Positions 1 to 5,604 of a DNA stretch of 6,558 bases are shown in pieces (the first letter of the stretch is position 1; the number at the start of each line of letters is the position of its first letter). This DNA is from an uncultured Sphingomonadales bacterium (GTDB lineage: Bacteria > Pseudomonadota > Alphaproteobacteria > Sphingomonadales > Sphingomonadaceae), in NCBI GenBank assembly GCA_937898535.1, contig CALDKP010000132.1, positions 1 to 6,558 of the forward strand, read 5' to 3'. The translations under genes were made by a program, and so were the position numbers. The notes below the pieces were generated by a model, which searched no databases, had not been told where the DNA came from, and saw nothing but the letters and a program-made list of their open reading frames with translations.

Positions 1-1690
1 CTACCATTGCTTTGGCTGTTCCGCGCATGGCGATGCCATTCGGTGGATGACCGATCAGCGTGGCCTGTCCTTCATGGACGCGATCAAGGAATTGGCCGCC
101 GAAGCTGGGATGGAAGTCCCTGCCCCTGATCCAAAAGCCGCCCAGCGCGCCGAAAAAGCAAACAGCCTGTATGACGTGATGACGTCAGCGCAGGACTGGT
201 TCGTTGCGCAATTGCAAAGCCCCGATGGCGCAAGTGCGCGGGCCTATCTGAAAAAGCGCGGGTTCACCGAAAAAACCATTCGCGATTTCGGCTTCGGACT
301 GGCGCCCGATAATCGCACAGCATTGAAATCGGCACTGAAACAATATGGCGACGCCATGCTGGTTGAGGCGGGCCTGCTGATCGCGGTTGAGGGCAAAGAT
401 CCTTACGACCGGTTTCGCGGCCGGCTGATGATACCTATTCGCGACCCGCGCGGCCGCGTGATTGCTTTTGGCGGCCGGATATTGGGCGATGGTGAACCCA
501 AATATCTCAATTCCCCCGATACGCCTTTGTTCGACAAGGGGCGGACGCTGTACAATCTGGACAAATGTTCGCCCGCATCGCGCCAGACGGGCCGCGTTAT
601 CGTGGTCGAAGGCTATATGGATGTCATCGCGATTGCGCAGGCCGGCTTTGGTGACGCGGTGGCGCCATTGGGCACCGCACTGACCGAACAGCAAATCCAA
701 ATGCTCTGGCGCATGACGGAAAAACCGTTGCTCTGCTTCGATGGGGACTCAGCTGGGCAGAAAGCCGCCATGCGTGCGGCATTACGTGCCCTGCCCTTGT
801 TAAAGCCTGGCCACAGCCTTCAGTTCGTGACGCTGCCCGATGGGCAGGACCCGGATGACCTTGTGAAGGCATCGGGCGCAAAGGCCCTCACGGCGCTTCT
901 GGAGGCGTCTGAGCCCCTTGTGGAGCGATTGTGGAAGGCGGAGGTGTCTGCGTCGCCATTGGACATGCCAGAGGACCGTGCGGGGCTTAAACAACGCCTT
1001 GGCGTTCACATGGCGACCATCACGGACGGAGAAATCAAACGGCATTATGCGGATGCGTTTCGCGAACGGTTCGACAATCTTTTCGCAGCACGCAGAAACG
1101 CGCCGCAAGCACGCTTCACCAACACGCCAAAACGCGACTGGCGAAAGCCGCAGATTTTGCCGCCCGGCGCCGAGACCAAGAGTTTCAACGCAAAGGGATC
1201 GGATTTCTTGGTGCAAGGCGTGCTTGGCGCATTGCTGCGTAATCCGTCCATGATACGCCAGCATCATGAAGCATTGAGTGACTTCGTTCCGACCGACCCG
1301 AATCACGCCGCTTTGCTCAACATCATGCTGAATGAATCTTTTGCCAAAGAATCGCTTGATACCGACGGCCTAATTACCATATTGGACGAGAAGTTGTATA
1401 ATGTCGCATCGACACTGCTCCACAGCAATGGCAAGGTATTTGCCTTCAATCGTGGGGAGTTCGGTTCGGGGGGCGACGGATTATCCAGCGTTTCAAAAGA
1501 TTTGGGTGAAGCAATCAGGCTGATGAAGCAGCGTCCTGCGCTCGAAGAAGCACTGGAACGCGCTACACGGTTGGCGAGTTTAGAGATGACGGAAGAAACT
1601 TTTGCCGAACAGCAAAGGTTGCGTCACGAAAAGAAGGCATTTGACGATCGTATCATCGCATTTTTCAGGCGAGATGCGGACGGTTTATGA
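1..1690 (+). CDS. dnaG: DNA primase DnaG, 5' truncated by the window edge
   Basis: DnaG makes the short RNA primers for lagging-strand synthesis and is recruited to the fork by the DnaB helicase. The frame is open from base 2, before any start codon. Its first residues, YHCFGCSAHGDAI, are the second half of the CHC2 zinc finger (Cys codons 8-10 and 17-19). Compared with E. coli DnaG, roughly 57 N-terminal residues, including the first zinc ligands, lie outside the window. The catalytic core follows with RFRGRLMIPIRD (about 410-445). The Toprim domain has EGYMDV (catalytic Glu codon 608-610), FDGDSAG (DGD at 740-748) and PDGQDPDD (about 835-860). The remainder, from about 1200, is the less conserved C-terminal helicase-binding region. 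The 562 residues seen plus the missing part give a normal family length. It ends in TGA, 18 bases before rpoD. An in-frame ATG at 47 is internal and is not the start. Identification is firm. Confidence 0.97.
   Translation, partial: YHCFGCSAHGDAIRWMTDQRGLSFMDAIKELAAEAGMEVPAPDPKAAQRAEKANSLYDVMTSAQDWFVAQLQSPDGASARAYLKKRGFTEKTIRDFGFGLAPDNRTALKSALKQYGDAMLVEAGLLIAVEGKDPYDRFRGRLMIPIRDPRGRVIAFGGRILGDGEPKYLNSPDTPLFDKGRTLYNLDKCSPASRQTGRVIVVEGYMDVIAIAQAGFGDAVAPLGTALTEQQIQMLWRMTEKPLLCFDGDSAGQKAAMRAALRALPLLKPGHSLQFVTLPDGQDPDDLVKASGAKALTALLEASEPLVERLWKAEVSASPLDMPEDRAGLKQRLGVHMATITDGEIKRHYADAFRERFDNLFAARRNAPQARFTNTPKRDWRKPQILPPGAETKSFNAKGSDFLVQGVLGALLRNPSMIRQHHEALSDFVPTDPNHAALLNIMLNESFAKESLDTDGLITILDEKLYNVASTLLHSNGKVFAFNRGEFGSGGDGLSSVSKDLGEAIRLMKQRPALEEALERATRLASLEMTEETFAEQQRLRHEKKAFDDRIIAFFRRDADGL
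1374..1402 (+). promoter_or_regulatory. candidate internal sigma-70 promoter within dnaG, upstream of rpoD
   Basis: TTACCA (1374-1379, 4 of 6 matches to TTGACA) is separated by exactly 17 bases from a perfect TATAAT (1397-1402). Transcription would start near 1409, about 300 bases before the rpoD start, and would give rpoD a transcript independent of full-length dnaG. E. coli rpoD is known to have promoters inside dnaG, which makes the location plausible. The motif lies in coding sequence (the TATAAT spells part of Leu-Tyr-Asn-Val), so chance occurrence is a real alternative. Confidence 0.4.
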
Positions 1691-1697
1691 CAGTATC

Positions 1698-1702
1698 GGG
1701 GA
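1698..1702 (+). promoter_or_regulatory. ribosome binding site supporting the TTG start of rpoD
   Basis: GGGGA ends six bases before the TTG at 1709, good Shine-Dalgarno spacing. The only other early in-frame start, ATG at 1742, is preceded by the weaker GAAGAAG-like sequence that is itself codons. This favours TTG, although the first eleven residues it adds (ASRVNENEED and neighbours) are low-complexity and not strongly diagnostic. Confidence 0.55.
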
Positions 1703-1708
1703 ATTATT

Positions 1709-3745
1709 TTGGCAAGTCGCGTAAATGAGAATGAAGAAGATATGGTCGAAAATGGCGATGCACCGCTGATTGACCTGAATGATGCGACCGTCAAAAAACT
1801 GCTAGCCAAAGCAAAACGCCGCGGTTTCCTCACCTATGACGAATTAAATGCTGCCTTGCCGCAGGACCAGATGTCTTCCGAGCAGATCGAAGACGTGATG
1901 TCTGCCATCAACGACATGGGCGTGCAGATCGTCGAGAATGACGAAGCCGGCGAAGATGGGGAGGAAGAGCAGGAAGAGGAAGAAGTCGAAACCGTCGACA
2001 ATATCTCTGAAAACGACCCGCGCTCGCTGACCAGCACGGTCAAGAAAACCGGTACGGGCGAACGTACCGATGACCCTGTGCGCATGTATTTGCGCGAAAT
2101 GGGCGCAGTTGAATTGCTGTCCCGCGAAGGCGAAATTGCCATTGCAAAGCGCATCGAATCCGGTCGCGACACGATGATCTTGGGTCTATGCGAAAGCCCA
2201 ATCACCTTCCACGCCATTATTGATTGGTCGAATGCACTTAACGACGGCGAAATGCAGCTGCGCGAGATCCTTGATCTTGACGCCATGTTGTCAAAAGCGC
2301 CTGAAACGCTGACCGACGACGAGGACGAAGAAGGCGACGGGGAAATCAGCGAAAAAACCGCTGGGGTTTCTTACAAGGAAGAAGAAGAAGTCGACGACGA
2401 GCCGGAATCGGCCAGCGACGATGACGACGATATGACCGAGCGGCGTTCACGCCCGGTTGAAGAAGAGGAAGAAGACAACACGCTCAGCCTCGCGCAGATG
2501 GAAGAAGCCTTGAAGCCCGCGGCATTGGAGCGCTTTGCCAAGATCACCTCTTTGTTCAAGAAATTCTCGAACATTCAGCTCGAGCGGATGCGCGCATTGA
2601 ACGCCGGGGAAGAATTTTCCTCAACTTCGGAAAATAAATATCACAAATTACGCGAAGAATTGACGGCTGAAGTTGAAAGCGTCCAGTTCCACGCGAACAA
2701 GATCGAATATCTGGTCGACCAATTATACTCGTTCAACCGTCGTTTGACCGCGCTTGGTGTCCAAATGCTGCGCTTGGCCGAGCGTCACAAAGTTCCACGT
2801 AAGGCATTCCTCGACAGCTATATGGGCCATGAGCTCGACGAAAACTGGCTGTCCGATGTGTCAAATCTCGACAAAAAATGGACTGCGTTCGCGACGAACG
2901 AAGCCGAAGGCGTTGAGCGCATTCGCAGTGAAATAGCGGATATTGCCGCGAACACCGGCATGTCGCTTGGCGAATTCCGCCGCATCGTCAACATGGTGCA
3001 AAAGGGTGAACGCGAAGCGCGTATTGCGAAGAAAGAAATGGTCGAAGCCAACCTGCGCCTCGTTATTTCCATCGCTAAAAAGTACACGAACCGCGGCCTT
3101 CAGTTCCTTGATCTCATTCAAGAGGGCAATATCGGCCTCATGAAGGCGGTCGATAAATTTGAATATCGCCGTGGTTACAAGTTCAGCACCTATGCGACAT
3201 GGTGGATTCGTCAGGCGATTACGCGTTCGATTGCGGACCAAGCCCGTACTATCCGTATTCCAGTGCATATGATCGAAACGATCAACAAGCTGGTGCGGAC
3301 TAGCCGCCAGTTCTTGCACGAACAAGGCCGCGAGCCGACGCCAGAGGAAATGGCCGAACGCCTTTCCATGCCGCTTGAAAAAGTGCGCAAGGTCATGAAG
3401 ATCGCCAAGGAGCCGATCTCACTCGAAACGCCGATTGGCGACGAGGAAGACAGCCATCTTGGCGACTTCATCGAAGACAAAAACGCGATTATTCCTGTCG
3501 ATGCCGCCATTCAGGCGAACTTGAAGGAAACCGTGACGCGCGTTCTGGCGTCATTGACACCGCGCGAAGAGCGCGTGCTGCGCATGCGTTTTGGTATCGG
3601 CATGAACACCGACCATACACTGGAAGAGGTTGGTCAACAGTTCAGCGTTACCCGCGAACGTATTCGCCAGATTGAGGCGAAGGCGCTCCGCAAGCTGAAG
3701 CACCCAAGCCGCAGCCGCAAAATGCGCAGCTTCCTCGACCAATAA
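1709..3745 (+). CDS. rpoD: RNA polymerase housekeeping sigma factor RpoD (sigma-70)
   Basis: This is the primary sigma factor, which directs core RNA polymerase to -10/-35 promoters. With the TTG start it has 678 residues. Region 1.1 is at about 20-76 (IDLNDATVKKLLAKAKRRG), and region 1.2 at about 121-155 (DPVRMYLREMG). A long non-conserved region runs to about 440. Region 2 starts at 443 (EMVEANLRLVISIAKKYTNRG) and includes the -10 melting residues Y495, W498 and W499 and the -10 contacts Q502 and T505. Regions 3 and 4 follow, with the -35-reading helix TRERIRQIE (R649, R653) and the C-terminus SFLDQ. These residues align with E. coli RpoD at a constant offset of 65. Two strongly acidic tracts stand out: about 79-97, between regions 1.1 and 1.2, and about 200-255, inside the non-conserved region. 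It follows dnaG by 18 bases, so co-transcription is likely. It ends in a double stop, TAA TAG. The only doubt is the start: TTG 1709 or ATG 1742. Confidence 0.98.
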   Translation: MASRVNENEEDMVENGDAPLIDLNDATVKKLLAKAKRRGFLTYDELNAALPQDQMSSEQIEDVMSAINDMGVQIVENDEAGEDGEEEQEEEEVETVDNISENDPRSLTSTVKKTGTGERTDDPVRMYLREMGAVELLSREGEIAIAKRIESGRDTMILGLCESPITFHAIIDWSNALNDGEMQLREILDLDAMLSKAPETLTDDEDEEGDGEISEKTAGVSYKEEEEVDDEPESASDDDDDMTERRSRPVEEEEEDNTLSLAQMEEALKPAALERFAKITSLFKKFSNIQLERMRALNAGEEFSSTSENKYHKLREELTAEVESVQFHANKIEYLVDQLYSFNRRLTALGVQMLRLAERHKVPRKAFLDSYMGHELDENWLSDVSNLDKKWTAFATNEAEGVERIRSEIADIAANTGMSLGEFRRIVNMVQKGEREARIAKKEMVEANLRLVISIAKKYTNRGLQFLDLIQEGNIGLMKAVDKFEYRRGYKFSTYATWWIRQAITRSIADQARTIRIPVHMIETINKLVRTSRQFLHEQGREPTPEEMAERLSMPLEKVRKVMKIAKEPISLETPIGDEEDSHLGDFIEDKNAIIPVDAAIQANLKETVTRVLASLTPREERVLRMRFGIGMNTDHTLEEVGQQFSVTRERIRQIEAKALRKLKHPSRSRKMRSFLDQ

Positions 3746-3795
3746 TAGAGTATTAGCGCCGTATATTAGTTGAATTTCGAGATTATGGATCGGAG

Positions 3796-3818
3796 CCCCT
3801 CACTCACGTGGGGGTTTT
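3796..3818 (+). terminator. intrinsic terminator after rpoD
   Basis: CCCC (3796-3799) and CAC (3801-3803) pair with GTG (3808-3810) and GGGG (3811-3814), with one bulged T at 3800 and a four-base loop. TTTT (3815-3818) follows at once. The hairpin lies 50 bases after the rpoD stop and fits a Rho-independent terminator closing the dnaG-rpoD unit. The T run is short, so termination may be partial. Confidence 0.75.
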
Positions 3819-3874
3819 CGCCATTCGGATTTAAGGTCGAGACGGCATCCTGCTTCACCGAATTCGTAAACCAG

Positions 3875-3904
3875 TTGTTTAAGAATTTTCGCTATTCCTA
3901 TGCT
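3875..3904 (+). promoter_or_regulatory. candidate promoter for the 3949-4656 gene
   Basis: TTGTTT (3875-3880) and TATGCT (3899-3904) are separated by 18 bases, downstream of the rpoD terminator and in the only AT-rich part of the gap. Transcription would begin near 3911, at the foot of the hairpin at 3909-3932. Neither element is perfect. The call rests on position and spacing as much as on sequence. Confidence 0.4.
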
Positions 3905-3908
3905 GTTA

Positions 3909-3932
3909 GGTGCCCCCACATTTCGGGGAACC
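3909..3932 (+). other. GC-rich hairpin in the leader of the 3949-4656 gene
   Basis: GGT (3909-3911) pairs with ACC (3930-3932) and CCCC (3913-3916) with GGGG (3925-3928), with a G/A mismatch between the two stems and an eight-base loop. No T run follows, so it is not a standard terminator. It sits just before the ribosome binding sequence AGGACGGGGG (3933-3942) and would lie at the very 5' end of a transcript from the promoter proposed at 3875-3904. Possible roles are mRNA stability or translational control. Chance structure in GC-rich sequence cannot be excluded. Confidence 0.35.
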
Positions 3933-3948
3933 AGGACGGGGGTAGTGT

Positions 3949-4656
3949 ATGGACAATCTGGCACGGCCAACGCTGGTCATTGATCTCGGCGATGCCTTTG
4001 TTCGGACTATTTTGTCCGACGGCAGCTGCGCCGTCACAGCACCGCTCACTGCGTTTTTAGAGAATGGCGGTGACAGGCGAGATCTTCGCCCGCATAGCAA
4101 GACAGCCAGAGCCGCATTGTTGGCGGATATTGCGCACTTCATGCACATATCACATGGGCGCCATCCCGGCATTATCGGTCACGCTGCCCAAAAAATTGTG
4201 GACGATGCTGCGCAAAACTGGCTTGTCGCGGCCATTGACGGCTTTGCCGCTGAACAATCCTTTCTTAACACATTAACGGTCACTGCAGGGCCAATCCGCC
4301 GGCTGCTGGGCCAAGACAAGGTGAATACCCTGATCGAAAGTCAGGCCAAGAATTTCCAGATGTTGGCAACGTCAGATCGAAAAGGCTGCCCTGCCGGTGC
4401 TGCAATCGCCTTCATAGTGGATTGGCATCAGACGCGCCCATTGCTCGACATGGTTGCACATGAAATGGGCCTTGCACGCCCCTCTGCCACTCTGCCATCG
4501 GTCAGCGAATGCGCGACGCTTGCCGGACAGCTTGATGATGGTGGCAGCTATCGCCGGGCAATGGCGTTCGGCGCATACCAAACATTAGAGCAAATGCGCG
4601 GTCTGTGGCGGCTAATTGCAGCGCGACATAGCGAAATGCTTACGATCCAACCCTAG
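3949..4656 (+). CDS. uncharacterised 235-residue protein
   Basis: I do not recognise this protein as a named family. The ATG is preceded by AGGACGGGGG with a six-base gap to the start codon, so the start is well supported. The protein has no signal peptide and no clear membrane segment; the hydrophobic stretch around GAAIAFIVDW is short. It is probably soluble, cytoplasmic and largely helical. It starts with a strand-like LVIDLGDAFVRTILSDGS, too little to call a sugar-kinase/actin fold. A histidine cluster, H63, H66, H69, H72 and H78, lies in HFMHISHGRHPGIIGH. A second distinctive block is GCPAGAAIAFIVDWHQTRP. The C-terminus is helical (YRRAMAFGAYQTLEQMRGLW). It stands alone, between the rpoD terminator and a gap before the ATPase gene. 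Codon use and base composition resemble the neighbours, giving no sign of recent transfer. It may belong to a family restricted to sphingomonads; that is inference. Confidence 0.85.
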   Translation: MDNLARPTLVIDLGDAFVRTILSDGSCAVTAPLTAFLENGGDRRDLRPHSKTARAALLADIAHFMHISHGRHPGIIGHAAQKIVDDAAQNWLVAAIDGFAAEQSFLNTLTVTAGPIRRLLGQDKVNTLIESQAKNFQMLATSDRKGCPAGAAIAFIVDWHQTRPLLDMVAHEMGLARPSATLPSVSECATLAGQLDDGGSYRRAMAFGAYQTLEQMRGLWRLIAARHSEMLTIQP

Positions 4657-4676
4657 CAACGAAGCAAACTATTATA

Positions 4677-4723
4677 TTGCATAACGCGGTGGGGCCACTT
4701 AACGAATTAACCGTTCGATTAAC
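4677..4723 (+). promoter_or_regulatory. upstream region of the ATPase gene with three TTAAC elements and a weak promoter candidate
   Basis: TTAAC occurs at 4699-4703, 4707-4711 and 4719-4723, in the 82-base gap ahead of the MoxR-type gene. The TTAA cores are separated by 4 and 8 bases. The middle copy reads TTAACCGT, one base from TTAACCAT, the half-site of the alphaproteobacterial regulator CtrA. The usual CtrA full site has a 7-base spacer, so this is not a consensus match. A weak sigma-70 candidate is TTGCAT (4677-4682) with TAACGA (4700-4705) at 17 bases, which would overlap the first two elements. Confidence 0.3.
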
Positions 4724-4738
4724 AAACGGGGTTCGTCC

Positions 4739-5584
4739 ATGCGCTTTGAAGGCACTGATAATTACGTCGCAACTGATGATCTGAAAGTTGCCGTCAACGC
4801 AGCCACGCGGTTACGCCGCCCTCTTCTCGTTAAAGGCGAACCAGGCACCGGCAAAACCGTTCTGGCACAGGAAATCGCAACCGCGCTCAACGCCCCACTC
4901 ATTGAATGGAACATCAAATCCACGACGAAGGCCCATCAGGGCCTGTATGAATATGATGCCGTTGCCCGTTTGCGCGATAGCCAATTGGGCGATGAGCGCG
5001 TTCATGACATCAAAAATTACATCAAAAAGGGCAAGCTGTGGGAAGCGTTCACCGCGCCTCAATTGCCCGTTCTTTTGATCGACGAAATCGACAAGGCCGA
5101 CATCGAGTTTCCGAACGACTTGCTTCAGGAACTCGATCGTATGGAATTCTTTGTATACGAAACACAGGAAACCGTAAAAGCTGTCGAACGCCCGATCGTT
5201 ATCATTACGTCGAACAACGAAAAAGAACTGCCCGACGCGTTTCTGCGCCGCTGTTTTTTCCACTATATCAAATTCCCTGACCGCACGACGATGCAGTCCA
5301 TCATTGATGTCCACTTCCCCGGTATTCAGAAGATACTCGTATCGAAGGCCATGGACATTTTTTACGAAGTTCGGGATGTCCCCGGCCTCAAGAAAAAGCC
5401 AAGCACGAGCGAATTGCTCGATTGGCTGAAGCTATTGCTGCACGAAGACATGCCACTTGATGTCCTGCAGTCACGTGACCCAACGAAGGCCATTCCGCCA
5501 CTTCACGGCGCGCTGCTTAAGAATGAGCAGGACGTGATGCTGTTTGAGCGACTGGCCTTTATGGCACGGCGTACAAACAGCTAA
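4739..5584 (+). CDS. MoxR-family AAA+ ATPase
   Basis: This is a complete 281-residue AAA+ ATPase of the MoxR type, a family of chaperone-like ATPases that help mature or activate partner proteins, often together with a von Willebrand factor A (VWA) protein. Walker A is GEPGTGKT (33-40), and Walker B is LLIDEIDKAD with D115 and E116. Sensor 1 is ITSNNEK (N159, N160). The arginine-finger region is FLRRCFF (R170, R171). The C-terminal lid includes STSELLDWLKLLLHEDM, and the tail is LHGALLKNEQDVMLFERLAFMARR. All nucleotide-binding and hydrolysis motifs are intact, so the enzyme should be active. It has no signal peptide or membrane segment and is cytoplasmic. The ATG at 4739 has GGGG at 4728-4731 as ribosome binding site and leaves the normal short N-terminus. 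It probably forms its own transcript. No VWA gene lies within the window. The family is certain; the substrate is unknown. Confidence 0.93.
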   Translation: MRFEGTDNYVATDDLKVAVNAATRLRRPLLVKGEPGTGKTVLAQEIATALNAPLIEWNIKSTTKAHQGLYEYDAVARLRDSQLGDERVHDIKNYIKKGKLWEAFTAPQLPVLLIDEIDKADIEFPNDLLQELDRMEFFVYETQETVKAVERPIVIITSNNEKELPDAFLRRCFFHYIKFPDRTTMQSIIDVHFPGIQKILVSKAMDIFYEVRDVPGLKKKPSTSELLDWLKLLLHEDMPLDVLQSRDPTKAIPPLHGALLKNEQDVMLFERLAFMARRTNS

Positions 5585-5587
5585 GCT

Positions 5588-5604
5588 GCGTCTTATTTAG
5601 ACGC
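5588..5604. terminator. candidate hairpin between convergent genes
   Basis: GCGTCT (5588-5593) and AGACGC (5599-5604) form a perfect 6-bp stem with a five-base loop, starting three bases after the ATPase stop and covering the stop codon of the minus-strand gene. Being symmetrical, it could act on both transcripts. No clear T run follows on either strand, so it is not a textbook terminator and may instead protect 3' ends. Confidence 0.4.

Noticed and set aside
1355..1382. Possible heat-shock (sigma-32) promoter CTTGAT with CCATAT in dnaG
   Set aside because: E. coli has a heat-shock promoter in dnaG, but here the spacing is too long and the -10 lacks the CCCCAT core.
1834..2574. Serine-rich minus-strand open frames opposite rpoD
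   Set aside because: Their Ser-rich product is the antisense reading of the GAA/GAC acidic tracts in rpoD. They are shadows of a certain gene.
3949..4020. Sugar-kinase or actin-like (ASKHA) phosphate-binding motif suggested by LVIDLGDAFVRTILSDG
   Set aside because: Only the first strand-turn-strand resembles the motif. No adenosine or second phosphate motif is seen, and the protein is too short for that fold.
3770..4060. A 96-codon plus-strand open frame starting with TTG in the rpoD downstream region
   Set aside because: It runs through the rpoD terminator and overlaps the better supported 3949-4656 gene in another frame. It has no ribosome binding site and an unconvincing protein composition.
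4265..4277. TTAAC-N3-TTAAC inside the unknown gene, like the spacing at 4699-4711
   Set aside because: It lies within coding sequence, spells ordinary codons, and has no flanking promoter context. The resemblance is probably chance.
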